In this document: piece by piece, positions 28,518-38,213 of the stretch
How positions within the stretch are numbered: the first letter of the stretch is position 1
Layout: each line of letters starts with the position of its first letter
Assembly (NCBI GenBank): GCA_963841995.1
Contig: CAWJEX010000012.1
Coordinates: 76,736-140,735, forward strand
From: DATDPM01 sp963841995
GTDB taxonomy: Bacteria > Pseudomonadota > Alphaproteobacteria > DATDPM01
Reading direction: 5' to 3'
DNA: 64,000 nt
Translations under genes and position numbers: made by a program
Notes under the pieces: model-generated
What the model saw: only the letters and a program-made list of their open reading frames with translations
The model's database searches: none
Told to the model about the DNA's origin: nothing

Positions 28518-29067
28518 GGCGGCCCTCCAGGCAATCCTTCAAATGAACCAATCCGCGCCGGATCCAGCTCTTTACCGTGCCAAGCGGTGTCGCGAGACGC
28601 GCCGCCAGCTCGACATGGGTCAAGCCCTCATAATATGCGAGCAGAATGGTTTTTCGTTGGGTCTCGTCCAGGCCTTTCAGGCATTCGAACAGGGCCCGCG
28701 CGGCCCTGCTCCGCATCGCTTGTTCCAAAGGATCGGGGCCGGAATCGGGAACGTCGGTGGCAGCGGGGATGTCCTCGGTCGCGAGTTCGCGCGGCCGGCA
28801 TTGCAGCGCGGTTAACGCGCCGTTGCGCACGATCGTGACCATCCAACTCATTGCCGACCCTCGGGCGGGGTCGAACCGGTGGGCTGAACGCCACAGTCTT
28901 AGGAAAAACTCTTGGAGCGTCTCTTCGGCCCAATCCCGCCTTCTGAGAATACCGACGGCGAGGGCAAAAAGCTTCGGGGAGGTCAGTTCATAAAGGCGGG
29001 CAAAAGCGGCGCGGTCGCCCCGCGCCGTCGCCAAAAGCAGCTCGGCCAATGGATCCGGTCCCGCCAT
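28504..29067 (-). CDS. ECF RNA polymerase sigma factor (SigK-like)
   Basis: 187 residues from ATG 29067 (MAGPDPLAELLLATARGDRA). Region 2 is visible (FARLYELTSPKLFALAVGIL to EETLQEFFLRLWRSAHRFDP) and region 4 has the helix-turn-helix YYEGLTHVELAARLATPLGTVKSW. The frame is open further upstream, but that is non-sigma sequence. It is translationally coupled to the RskA-type anti-sigma gene. The likely regulon includes its own operon and perhaps the neighbouring ferritin-like and cytochrome genes; that is inference. Confidence 0.9.
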   Translation of the reverse strand: MAGPDPLAELLLATARGDRAAFARLYELTSPKLFALAVGILRRRDWAEETLQEFFLRLWRSAHRFDPARGSAMSWMVTIVRNGALTALQCRPRELATEDIPAATDVPDSGPDPLEQAMRSRAARALFECLKGLDETQRKTILLAYYEGLTHVELAARLATPLGTVKSWIRRGLVHLKDCLEGRHGSP

Positions 29068-29161
29068 TCCCCCCTCGGTATGGCCCCGTGGACTATCGGG
29101 AGATATTTGTCGCCCGAAATGCCTCTTATGACAATACGGCCTAAGCCTATGTAAACAGGGC

Positions 29162-29768
29162 CTAACCGGGGATAGTGATGCCCTTTTGGGCCGCCGGGCG
29201 TTCGGCGATCTCGGCGATCCAGCGGGCGACATTGAGGAAGGGGGACAGGTCGATGTTGAGCGCTTCGTAGTGACGCATCCACGGCCAAGCGGCGATATCG
29301 GCGATCGTATAGGTGTCGCCGGCGAGATAGTGGTTTTTGGCGAGCTGGCCGTCGACCACGCCGAAAATCCGCAAGACTTCGCTGCGGTAGCGCTCGAAGG
29401 CATAGCGCACTTTGGGCTTCCGTCCCTGGAAATGCCAAAGCTGGCCCATCATCGGACCGATATTCGCCATCTGGAAGAACAGCCATTCCAAAGTCTCGAT
29501 CCGGGCCTTCGGATTTCTCGGCAGCAGCTTTTTCGATTTTTCCGCGAGGTAAATCAGGATCGCGCCCGATTCGAAAACTCGCTGATTGGTATCCTTGTCG
29601 ATGATCGCCGGAATTTTGCCGTTCGGATTGATCGTGAGGAATTTCGGCGATTTCTGTTCGCCCAGCGAAAGCCGAAATCTTCTTCACGCGGTACGGCACG
29701 CCGATTTCTTCCAGCATGATGGAGATCTTGTGACCGTTCGGCGTGTCGGACGTATAGAGTTCGATCAT
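29162..29768 (-). CDS. Glutathione S-transferase, frameshifted
   Basis: The reconstructed protein is 201 residues of the GST/YghU-like family: a thioredoxin-fold N-terminus (MIELYTSDTPNGHKISIMLE), then NPNGKIPAIIDKD and ESGAILIYLAEK, and a helical C-domain with YTIADIAAWPWM. Removing one base from the CCC run 29661-29663 turns FAGRTEIAEI into FAGEQKSPKFLTINPNG, the expected glutathione-binding sequence. The YTSDTPNGHK start is typical of the YfcG/YghU group of disulfide reductases. It lies 35 bp upstream of the start codon side of the RND block on the same strand. Confidence 0.82.
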
Positions 29769-29803
29769 CGTTTCGCCTTGTTGATTTGATGAAGGAGGAG
29801 AGG

Positions 29804-32800
29804 TCAGCCTTCCTGCTTCTTGAAGCGGCCGAAGCGGACCATGATGGAGGGCAGAATCAAAAGATTGAGCGCGGTCGACGAGATCAGGCCGCCGATGATG
29901 ATAGCCGCCATCGGCCCCATGATTTCGCGTCCCGGGTTATCGCTATTGACCGCGATCGGCAACATGGCGAGTGCCGTGACGAGTGCGGTGATGAGAATCG
30001 AGGGCAGGCGTTCTTGGGCGCCGCGAATCGCCGTTTCCAAATTCCAAGTAAGCCCTTCCTTATCCACCAGATACTGAAAATGTGAGACCAGCATGATCGA
30101 ATTGCGGAGCGTGATGCCGAAGAGCGTGACGAAGCCGACCAGCGAACCCAACGATAGCCACCCGCCCGTATAGAGCGCCGCCAGCACGCCACCGACCAGC
30201 GAAAACGGCAGGTTGACCAGCACGAGCAGCATATTGCGCAGCCGTCCCAAGGCGACGTACAGCAGCGCCATGATGGCGGCTCCGGCGATCAGCGAGTGAA
30301 CGATCAGATCCTGGCGCGATTTGGCTTGCGCAACCGCTTCGCCGGTAAACTCGACATACATGTCGGCCGGAAACTGAACCTCGCCGTTGATGCGCTGCTT
30401 GAGCTCCGCGAAAAACGAATTGAGGTCCCGTCCGAATACGTCGCAAGTCACGGTTTGGAGACGCTGGCCGCCTTCATGCAAGACGACATAGCGGCCGGAT
30501 CCCTGGCGCACATCGGCCACTTCGTCGAGGGGGATGACGGTTCCCTCGGGCGTCACCAGCGGCAGCTTGGCGACGGTCCGCGGATTCGTCCGCAAGTCCG
30601 GCGGCAGCAAGACCGCGACGGGCACCACGCGGTTGCCGTCGAAGGTTTCGCCAACGGGCTTTCCTTGGTAGGCGATCTGCAAAGCGTCGAAAACCTGGGC
30701 CGGGGAAAGGCCACGCCGGGCGAGTTCGTCGAGCTTGATCCGAACGTCCAATTGCGGCGATCCGGGCGGCGCGCGAAGCTGCAAATCGGCAATACCGGGA
30801 ATTTTGCGCATCACCGCGGCGACTTCGAGGGCCTTGCGGTCGAGCGCCTCCAAATCGTTGCCGTAGATATTGACGACGATCGGTGCGTTGTAACCGGAAA
30901 TCGTCTCGTCCACGCGTTCGGTCAGGAAGGTATTGACGGCGGTCGCAATCCCGGGCGTTTTCGCCAGCACGTCGCGAATGGAATCGAGCACCCGCTGTTG
31001 TTCGGGTCCCGACAAGGGAACGAGATCGACCTCGTATTCGGCGTAATGCGGACCATAGGTATCGGCACCTCGTTCGGCCCGGCCGACCCATTGGGATACC
31101 GAGCGGACGCCGGGAATTTTCAGGACGTGGTGAGCAATCTCGTTGCCGATCCGCAGGGTCTCGGCAACCGAAGTACCGGCGACGCCGGAGGTATGCATGA
31201 TGTAATGCCCTTCCCGGAGATCGGGGAGAAAGCCGCCGCCCAAATGCGGGAGGACGGCGATACCGGCGCCGCAGAAGACAAGCACGCTGGCAATGGCGAG
31301 GCCCGGCCTTCGTCCGATGACGTGCAAGAGCCGCCCATAGCCGGGCCTCAAGATTCGCACCAGCGGCGGCTCACTGGTTGTCAGCTTTCCGGTCGCGAGC
31401 AGCCACGAGCATAGGGCGGGAGTTACCGTCAGCGCGGTAGCGAGCGAGGCCATGATTGCCAGGATATAAGCGATGCCGAGCGGCTCGAACATGCGCCCGG
31501 CGACGCCGCTCAAGGTCAGCAGCGGGATGAAGACCATGGCGACGATGAAGCTCGCATAGACGACCGAGCCGCGGACTTCCATCGAGGCGTCGAACACGAC
31601 CTCGCGCAGAGGCCGCGGCTTTTCCAGGCGTTGGTTTTGGCGCAGCCTTCGATAAATGTTCTCGGTGTCGATGATCGCATCGTCCACCACTTCGCCGAGG
31701 GCGATTGCCAATCCGCCGAGCACCATGATGTTGATGCTCTTTCCGAATTCGATGAGGACCAGGGCCGCGGCAATAAGCGAGAGCGGGATCGCAGTGGCGG
31801 AAATGAAGGCGCTGCGGATATTGAACAGAAAGAGAAAAAGGACCGACACCACGAGCACGCCGCCGATGAGCAGGTGATTGGTGATGTTCTTAAGCGACTG
31901 CTCGATGTAATTGGCGGGGCGGAATAGATCGGGATGAAGCACGATGCTGCGCTGAGCGAGCAAGGTATTGAATTCGCCCAACACCTTTTCGACGTCGCGG
32001 GTGACTGCCATGGTGCTGGCGCCATATTGGCCGATCACCATCATGACGACGCCGGGCCGGCCGTTGATGCTGGCGCCGTTAAAAGAGGGTGCGGCCCCGA
32101 TCGTCACGGTGGCGACGTCGCCTAGTTTGATGCTGCTCCCGTCCTTATGGGTCAGAACCACTTTGGCGAGGTCTTCGGGTAAACGCGGTTGGCCTTCGGC
32201 GCGCAAGGTGATCCGCTGATTGGCGCTTTCGACAAATCCGGCGCCGATGACGCCGGTGGCCTGGCTAGCCGCCGCGGCCACGTCTTGGAGGGACAACCCA
32301 TATCGCTCAAGTTTGTCGGGATTCACCTGTACCTGGAGTTGACGGACCTCGCCGCCGAACACGTCGAGATCGGCAACGCCGGGCACGCTCAAGATCCGAG
32401 GCTTGATCGTCCAGTCGACGAGGGTGCGGAGTTCCATCAAGGAGTGGGTATCCGAGGTGAGCCCGATCGTCATGATCGTCTGGGACGAAGAGCTGAGCGG
32501 AACCATGGCCGGCGGCCCAAGACCGGGGGGCAGTGACGAGGCGGCGTTGGCCAGACGCTCGGCAACCAATTGGCGGGCGCGATAGATGTCCGTGGAATCG
32601 GTGAAGGTGAGGGTGACGACCGAGAGACCTTGGATCGATTGCGATCGTACCGATTCGACGCCGACCAAGCCGCCCAGCGCGTTCTCGATCGGCTGCGACA
32701 CCAGAATTTCAACTTCGCTGGCGGAAAGGCCCGGCGATTCGGTTTGAATGATGACCAGTTTCGGAGCGAATTCGGGAAAGATGTCGAGACTATTGGTCCA

Positions 32801-32893
32801 TAGGCGGTAGCCGCCATAGATCAGCAGCACGCAGGCGATGCCGATGACGACCTCGCGGTATCGAATGGAGAATCGAACGAGTGACGCGAGCAT
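29804..32893 (-). CDS. CzcA/CusA-family heavy-metal RND efflux pump
   Basis: A 1029-residue RND inner-membrane pump of the heavy-metal efflux (HME) branch: N-terminal VRFSIRYREVVIGIACVLLI, two large periplasmic loops, twelve membrane helices. The helix-4 motif reads GEVVDDAIIDTENIYRRLR. Classical Zn/Co/Cd pumps have D-F-G-x3-D-G-A-x3-V-E-N here, so the metal is uncertain and may be different. It is the last gene of an outer membrane factor-adaptor-pump operon running on the minus strand. No metal regulator is adjacent. Confidence 0.9.
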   Translation of the reverse strand: MLASLVRFSIRYREVVIGIACVLLIYGGYRLWTNSLDIFPEFAPKLVIIQTESPGLSASEVEILVSQPIENALGGLVGVESVRSQSIQGLSVVTLTFTDSTDIYRARQLVAERLANAASSLPPGLGPPAMVPLSSSSQTIMTIGLTSDTHSLMELRTLVDWTIKPRILSVPGVADLDVFGGEVRQLQVQVNPDKLERYGLSLQDVAAAASQATGVIGAGFVESANQRITLRAEGQPRLPEDLAKVVLTHKDGSSIKLGDVATVTIGAAPSFNGASINGRPGVVMMVIGQYGASTMAVTRDVEKVLGEFNTLLAQRSIVLHPDLFRPANYIEQSLKNITNHLLIGGVLVVSVLFLFLFNIRSAFISATAIPLSLIAAALVLIEFGKSINIMVLGGLAIALGEVVDDAIIDTENIYRRLRQNQRLEKPRPLREVVFDASMEVRGSVVYASFIVAMVFIPLLTLSGVAGRMFEPLGIAYILAIMASLATALTVTPALCSWLLATGKLTTSEPPLVRILRPGYGRLLHVIGRRPGLAIASVLVFCGAGIAVLPHLGGGFLPDLREGHYIMHTSGVAGTSVAETLRIGNEIAHHVLKIPGVRSVSQWVGRAERGADTYGPHYAEYEVDLVPLSGPEQQRVLDSIRDVLAKTPGIATAVNTFLTERVDETISGYNAPIVVNIYGNDLEALDRKALEVAAVMRKIPGIADLQLRAPPGSPQLDVRIKLDELARRGLSPAQVFDALQIAYQGKPVGETFDGNRVVPVAVLLPPDLRTNPRTVAKLPLVTPEGTVIPLDEVADVRQGSGRYVVLHEGGQRLQTVTCDVFGRDLNSFFAELKQRINGEVQFPADMYVEFTGEAVAQAKSRQDLIVHSLIAGAAIMALLYVALGRLRNMLLVLVNLPFSLVGGVLAALYTGGWLSLGSLVGFVTLFGITLRNSIMLVSHFQYLVDKEGLTWNLETAIRGAQERLPSILITALVTALAMLPIAVNSDNPGREIMGPMAAIIIGGLISSTALNLLILPSIMVRFGRFKKQEG

Positions 32894-32923
32894 GCGGGGC
32901 TTCGGCTTTTCGTTGCGGCGGTT

Positions 32924-34102
32924 TTAGTTGTCTTCGTTCCGAATCTGCCAGCGGAACTCTTCGGCATAGAGCGTCTGGGCGCCAGCGACCACGACGTTGT
33001 CGCCTGGTTTTATGCTGTCGGCGACGAACCAGCCGCCGGGTGCCGCGGTGCCGGTCGGTATTTGACGACGCACGAAGTGTTCGGCGTCCGTCTTCACATA
33101 GGCCCAAGCCTGGCCAAGCGCCCAGATCACCGCCGATTGGGGGACGATGACGCCGGTCTCGGCGGATTTCAACTCGCCGATCCACACATCGAGGCGCATG
33201 GCGGCGCGAAGATTGTCGGCGGCAGCCTTGAAATAATGCGTCTCGCCCTGCACCAGCGGATCGGTGGCGGGCGCGGGCGACAGATAAATCGCGGGCTTGG
33301 CGTTGGCCCGGTCGCCATTGCGGCCGATTTGAACGGTTTCGATCCCTGAGGGGAGACTTTGGCCCGGCGGCAGGGTGACGAGAATCAGCACGTCCTCGTG
33401 ATTCAAGAGCTTCTCGAATTCCGGCGAATTGCCGTCAAGCGTCCAGCCGGTGACGACGGTGCCCCATTGCTGGCGCGTTTCGTCATGAATCCCCTGCATC
33501 TCGGATTCGAATCGGCGCAGCTCAGCCTGATTGCGTTTCCACTCCGCTTCCGCCTGTTGGATATGCTTGGTGGCGATATCGCCTTCTTCCTTGTTAAGAG
33601 AGGACAGCCGGTCGTACTCGCTTTTTGCCGAGGCGAGTGTCGTGCGGGCCACGTCGGCTTCGGATCGCGCCGCGGCATAGCGGGCGCGTTGGGCGAGCAG
33701 GGGTTGCAAATCGGCAACGAGGCCGAAGGCGGCGATTTCCGGGGAGAAGCTTACCGGTCTTAAGACTTCGGTGCGGAGTCCGCCTCGCGCTTGAGTGCTG
33801 GCGTCGAGACGGAGAGTCGTCAACCCGCCCACGACTTCGACCCGGGCTTGGCTTTCATCGGCGCTGGAATCGTGGGAACGCAACGCGTCCTCGTGATCCG
33901 GGTTCGCATCGGCCGGAGTCTTGTCGGTCGAACCGGCTGCGGCGTCGTCAGCACCCTTATTTGCGGCAATCGGGGCCTTGTCCAATTCGTCGGCCGCCTT
34001 CTTGTGATTGGGGAGGAGGAAAATGGCTCCGAGGGCAATCAGGATCGCGCTGGCGGCGATCCACAGCGCGATGCGGGCAAGGGCGCTTTTGCGGCGCGTC
34101 AC
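32924..34102 (-). CDS. RND efflux periplasmic adaptor (membrane fusion protein)
   Basis: A 392-residue adaptor: N-terminal membrane anchor (IALWIAASAILIALGAIFLL), a low-complexity Asp/Ala-rich linker (about 35-80), a beta-barrel/lipoyl portion beginning VGGLTTLRLDASTQARGGL, a coiled-coil hairpin (about 140-200, LLAQRARYAAARSEADVART to AELRRFESEMQG) and a C-terminal domain with GTAAPGGWFVADSIKPGDNV. It joins the pump to the outer membrane factor. It is 30 bp before the pump gene and 11 bp after the outer membrane gene. Confidence 0.88.
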   Translation of the reverse strand: MTRRKSALARIALWIAASAILIALGAIFLLPNHKKAADELDKAPIAANKGADDAAAGSTDKTPADANPDHEDALRSHDSSADESQARVEVVGGLTTLRLDASTQARGGLRTEVLRPVSFSPEIAAFGLVADLQPLLAQRARYAAARSEADVARTTLASAKSEYDRLSSLNKEEGDIATKHIQQAEAEWKRNQAELRRFESEMQGIHDETRQQWGTVVTGWTLDGNSPEFEKLLNHEDVLILVTLPPGQSLPSGIETVQIGRNGDRANAKPAIYLSPAPATDPLVQGETHYFKAAADNLRAAMRLDVWIGELKSAETGVIVPQSAVIWALGQAWAYVKTDAEHFVRRQIPTGTAAPGGWFVADSIKPGDNVVVAGAQTLYAEEFRWQIRNEDN

Positions 34103-34113
34103 GGCCGCGTTCC

Positions 34114-35539
34114 CTAAGTCGCGGGCGATGCAGTCATGTCATCCGGCGCGAGCACGGTCCCATCGAGGGGTTTTTGCACCGCGTCCTCGACCCCGCCCCA
34201 GGCTTGGAGCCCGTCGATCCGCGTCTGAAGCTCGGCGCGCCGGGCCGCCAGCAATTCGATTTCGGTTTCGACCAGGGTCAATCGATCGGATTCGCCAAAA
34301 TTGATGAGTTTCTTCGTATCCTCGAGTCGCGCTTTCTGGGTCACGACGATGCTTTTGGCGGTGTCCCATGTCTTCAACGCCGTCTCGTAGCGAAGGCCGG
34401 CCGCACTGGATTGCGCCAGCACGTCGGAATTCAAGGGATTTGAATCGGGCGGCTTCGAGCTTGCGGTTGGCTTCCGCCTCGCCGATCGGACCCTCGTTGT
34501 TGTTGAACAGGGGAAGCAGGATCGCGCCGCCCAGGCTCTTGATCCAATCCCCCTGGTCCCACAGAAATCCGGGGGAGAGATCGATATCGGGATATTGCCG
34601 GGCGATTTCCTCGCGCAGCGTTGCCTCGCTGGCCGCATAGCGGTCGAGACCTTGCCGCAAATCCAACCGGTTCTGCAGCGCCGCATGTTGCACTTCCGGT
34701 TCGGGAAGAGCGGGGAAGGGAGATTCCGTCAACTTGCCGAAGGAGAGCTGGAGTTTTTCCGTTTCCTCAAAGGGCAGGCCAAGAGCCGCTGCGAGCGCCG
34801 CGCGAGCGGCGCGGATATTGCCATCGGCGCTATCGGCGGCAAGGCGCGTTTCCTGCAATCGCAGCCGCGCCAAGGTGACTTCGGAGGGGCTGACTTCGCC
34901 GGCTTTCTGACGCCGCTCAAGAAGATCGACTTCTTGCTTGCGCAGGTCGAGCTCCTGTTGGGCCAGCTTCGCGGTTTCATCGGCTGCAAAGGCATCGACG
35001 AAACGCTGGCGCAGCCGGCTTCGCACTTTCCACGCGGTTTCGCCGAGCGAAAGGCGGGCTTCGTCATTGAGCGATTGGGCGCGGGCGATTCTGGCCTCGC
35101 GCTTGCCGCCGGTTTCGATCGGAAAATCGAGTCCCAGCCCGACGCTCCACGGCGTATCGACGGCCCCGTGGCTCGCAGCGCTATGGTGTTCGAGGAGGGG
35201 GTTGGCTCTCGGGTTTGGCCGCTGGCCGGCGGTGATCTCGGCCGCGCGCTGGACCGCCAAATTGGCGCGCGCGACGTCCATCTCGGGGTTGAAATACACG
35301 GCCATCAAGGTCAGGGCCTCAAGATCCCATTGCGTCAGCGGCCATTCGGAAACCGCATAGTTGTGGCGCTCCATGAAGCTGCGAAGACCGGTATCATCGC
35401 TGCGGCGCGAGCCTAGCGCCTCGGCCACTCGCGCCGGTTCAATCGGCTCCGGCCGGTAGCCCTGAAGGGTGCAGCCCAGCGCCGGCAGCACCATGAGAGC
35501 GGCAGCCATCCCCCGAATCGTCGCCGTGCGTGCTGTCAC
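34114..35539 (-). CDS. TolC/CzcC-like outer membrane efflux lipoprotein, frameshifted
   Basis: The reconstructed protein is 474 residues. It has a lipoprotein leader (MAAALMVLPALGC) and two repeats of outer-membrane efflux helices (LAQQELDLRKQEVDLLERRQ and ALKTWDTAKSIVVTQKARLE). It forms the exit duct of the heavy-metal efflux system. The frame breaks near 34433-34437: one extra base separates LEAARFKSL from NSDVLAQSSAAGLRYE. It is the first gene of the operon; the 268 bp between it and cmoA should contain the divergent promoters. Confidence 0.82.
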
Positions 35540-35807
35540 GGTTTCTCGCCACCATCGCCGCGTTCCCGGATTTTCGGCCGGGCCCGGCCTCGTCCCCCGA
35601 ATACGAAATAAAGCCCGGAAATCGCTGCGTTTCCGCCCAGCTCCGGGCGGTTACAATAGAAGTCACAACGGCAATCTTTCCACCCCTTTCCAAGTCAATC
35701 CGCCGCTCCGATCGGGGCAATTTCCCGGCCGGGTCAGGCGGTTATTGACCTTTTCGCTCATCTCCATCAGGATTCCCCCTTGCCAACTCAAACGAGGATA
35801 GAGGCGC

Positions 35808-36590
35808 ATGACGGATCGCAAGGTCATCGGTATCGGTTCGGCGGAATCCCGCAAGGGCCAGAGCGAAGGGCACGACAACATCTTCGCGGATGAAAAGCCG
35901 ATCATCGAGGATTTCAAATTCGGCAAGGAAACGGCCTCCGTCTTCGACGATATGGTGGACCGTTCGGTCCCCTTCTACCGCGAGATTCAGCGAATGAGCG
36001 GCGAGATCGCCGCCGATTTCGGCGTTCCCGGAACCAACCTCTATGACCTCGGCTGCGCCACCGGAACCACGATGCTGATATTCGACGATTTGGTCGATCC
36101 GGGGGTGCGTTTCGTCGGGGTCGACAATTCGGACGATATGCTGACCAAAACGCGCCAGAAGCTCGAAGCCCAAAAGATGGTGCGCGCCTTCGATCTCGTG
36201 AATGCCGACCTCAACCACGGTCCGCTCATCGAAAACGCATCGGTGGCGGTGATGATCCTCACCCTTCAATTCGTGCGGCCGATGCACCGCGAACGGGTGA
36301 TCCGCAAGATCTACGAACAGCTGAACGATTCCGGCTGTCTGATCCTGGTCGAAAAAATCACGCTGGAGGATTCGCTGCTCAATCGCTTGTTCATCAAACA
36401 TTATTACGAGATGAAGCGGCGCAACGGCTATACCAGCACGGAAATTACGCTGAAGCGCGAGGCGCTGGAAAACGTCCTCATCCCGTACCGTTACGAAGAA
36501 AATCGCGACATGCTGTTGCAGACCGGCTTTCGAAGCGTCGAGGAATTCTTCCGTTGGTATAATTTCTGCGGCGTCGTCGCCGTCAAATAA
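35808..36590 (+). CDS. cmoA: CmoA, carboxy-S-adenosylmethionine synthase
   Basis: A 260-residue SAM-dependent enzyme. The order of motifs matches E. coli CmoA: VFDDMVDRSVPFYREIQRM, LYDLGCATGTTMLIF (SAM-binding glycine loop), FVGVDNSDDM, VMILTLQFV, LNDSGCLILVEKITLED and LIKRNGYTSTEI-like (KRRNGYTSTEITLKREALEN). CmoA makes carboxy-SAM from SAM and prephenate for wobble-uridine tRNA modification. A cmoB partner is not in view. The next gene follows after 6 bp. Confidence 0.85.
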   Translation: MTDRKVIGIGSAESRKGQSEGHDNIFADEKPIIEDFKFGKETASVFDDMVDRSVPFYREIQRMSGEIAADFGVPGTNLYDLGCATGTTMLIFDDLVDPGVRFVGVDNSDDMLTKTRQKLEAQKMVRAFDLVNADLNHGPLIENASVAVMILTLQFVRPMHRERVIRKIYEQLNDSGCLILVEKITLEDSLLNRLFIKHYYEMKRRNGYTSTEITLKREALENVLIPYRYEENRDMLLQTGFRSVEEFFRWYNFCGVVAVK

Positions 36591-36596
36591 TCGACC

Positions 36597-37358
36597 ATGG
36601 CCGAAAGCCCCGCGTCCGCCCTGGACCAGTCTTTGCTGGTCCGGACCGGAAATTTCCTGTTCCGTTACCGGAACTACGCATTTCCGATCCTGCTGATTCC
36701 GCTCGTCGTCTTCTTTCCGACGCAGAACGCGGAAGGGGCTGCGGCGCCCGGCGGCAGCCTCGATTGGCTGGCGCTGTTCTTCGGGGTGCTCGGCGAAGGG
36801 TTGCGGGGAGCGGTCGTCGGACTGGCATATATTAAGCGCGGTGGGGTCGATAAGAAAGTCTACGCCGAGCGGCTGGTGACCGAGGGAGTGTTCTCGCACT
36901 GCCGCAATCCGCTCTATGTCGGAAATTTCCTGTTGCTGCTGGCTCTGCTGGCGATCGTGAACAATGTCTACGTCTATGTCATTGGCGGGGCATTTTTCAT
37001 CTTCGCCTATATCGCCATCGTCGCCGCCGAAGAGAATTACTTGCGCACCAAATTCGGCGCGGAATATGACGAATACTGCCGCCGGGTGAATTGCTGGATT
37101 CCGGATTTCCGCGGGCTGCGGGCGACGCTGCAGAGCATGACCTTCAATTGGCGGCGGGTCGTCATCAAGGAATACAGCAGCGTCTATTCCTGGATCGTCG
37201 TCGCCTTTCTGCTGGAGACGATAAAGGCATGCCGCACGCCTGGCATGGAATTGGCGGATTTTGTGAGGCTGGGCGTCGTCTTTGCGGTCATAACCGTGAT
37301 CTTTGCCGCGATCTACGTCTTGAAGAAATCGCGCCGGCTGGTCGACCGCCCGGTCTAG
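36597..37358 (+). CDS. Isoprenylcysteine/phospholipid methyltransferase-like membrane protein
   Basis: A 253-residue membrane protein with about six helices. The signature EGVFSHCRNPLYVGNFLLLL, followed by EENYLRTKFGAEYDEYCRRV, matches the ICMT/PEMT-like methyltransferase family, where the R-N/H-P-x-Y-x-G motif and the EE pair bind SAM. The substrate is unknown: bacterial members methylate phospholipids or small lipids. It is 6 bp after cmoA and probably co-transcribed. Confidence 0.8.
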   Translation: MAESPASALDQSLLVRTGNFLFRYRNYAFPILLIPLVVFFPTQNAEGAAAPGGSLDWLALFFGVLGEGLRGAVVGLAYIKRGGVDKKVYAERLVTEGVFSHCRNPLYVGNFLLLLALLAIVNNVYVYVIGGAFFIFAYIAIVAAEENYLRTKFGAEYDEYCRRVNCWIPDFRGLRATLQSMTFNWRRVVIKEYSSVYSWIVVAFLLETIKACRTPGMELADFVRLGVVFAVITVIFAAIYVLKKSRRLVDRPV

Positions 37359-37364
37359 GCCCTG

Positions 37365-38213
37365 TTAAATCGGCTCGAGAAAATCCTCGATCGCCTTCCA
37401 AACTGCAGGCTCCGTCAGCGACGGAGCGTGGCCGATTCCGGGCACCGTCACCTGAATGAGATCGGGTTTTTCCGCCTTCATCCGGCGGAAAGTCGCTTCG
37501 CTCAGGACATCGGATGCCTCGCCGCGAACGGCGAGCATGGGTATTTTCGCGAGCGCCCGGTAAAGCTTCCATAAATCGACCGGCATATCGAACGGTTCAA
37601 GCAGCGGCTTTACGATGGCCGGATCCCAGTCGGCGATGAGCATTCCGTCCTTGCGGTCGCGATAAGTGCCGCGCGCAAAATCGATCCATCCCTCGTCGTC
37701 GGCGATCGAGAGTTTCGGGTAATTCTGACGGAGATAGTGCGCCGCCTGCTCGAAGCTCGGCTGGGGTGGAAGACTGCGGATCTGAACGAGGATTCGCTGG
37801 AAGCCGCTGGTGTGAACCTCCGGGCCGACGTCATTCAGGACAACCGCACGAAGCGCGCTGGGCACGGTGAGCGCCAAACCGACAGCAAGAAGCCCGCCCA
37901 GCGATGTGCCGATGGCGACAAACTCGTGAATGTTGAGGGCGACCAGGAGATGCCGCAAATCGTCGAGATAAATTCGCGGCTCGTAGTGGCGCCAATGAGG
38001 ATCGTAATCCGAACGTCCGCGCCCGCGATAATCGGGGCAGATGACGCGCCGCGTCTTTGACAATCGCAGGGCGAGGCTATGAAAATCACGGGAATTGCGT
38101 GTCAAACCGGGAAGGCAGAGCACAGCCGCGCCGCCGTCGAGGGCGCCGTAGTCGCGGTAGTACAGCCGCAGCCCGTCAAAAGAAGTGAGTGTGCGCTCGC
38201 GGAACGAAGTCAA
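37365..38213 (-). CDS. Alpha/beta hydrolase
   Basis: 282 residues from a TTG start overlapping the slt stop codon (TTGA). The fold is clear: YYRDYGALDGG, VLCLPGLTRNSRDF, CPDYRGRGRSDYDP, nucleophile elbow GTSLGG (Ser near 114), acid candidate in VRGEASDVLSEATF and catalytic His in VPGIGHAPSLTEP. It is cytoplasmic with no signal peptide. An earlier in-frame ATG at 38354 exists but would overlap slt by 145 bp. The substrate is unknown. Confidence 0.85.
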   Translation of the reverse strand: MTSFRERTLTSFDGLRLYYRDYGALDGGAAVLCLPGLTRNSRDFHSLALRLSKTRRVICPDYRGRGRSDYDPHWRHYEPRIYLDDLRHLLVALNIHEFVAIGTSLGGLLAVGLALTVPSALRAVVLNDVGPEVHTSGFQRILVQIRSLPPQPSFEQAAHYLRQNYPKLSIADDEGWIDFARGTYRDRKDGMLIADWDPAIVKPLLEPFDMPVDLWKLYRALAKIPMLAVRGEASDVLSEATFRRMKAEKPDLIQVTVPGIGHAPSLTEPAVWKAIEDFLEPI

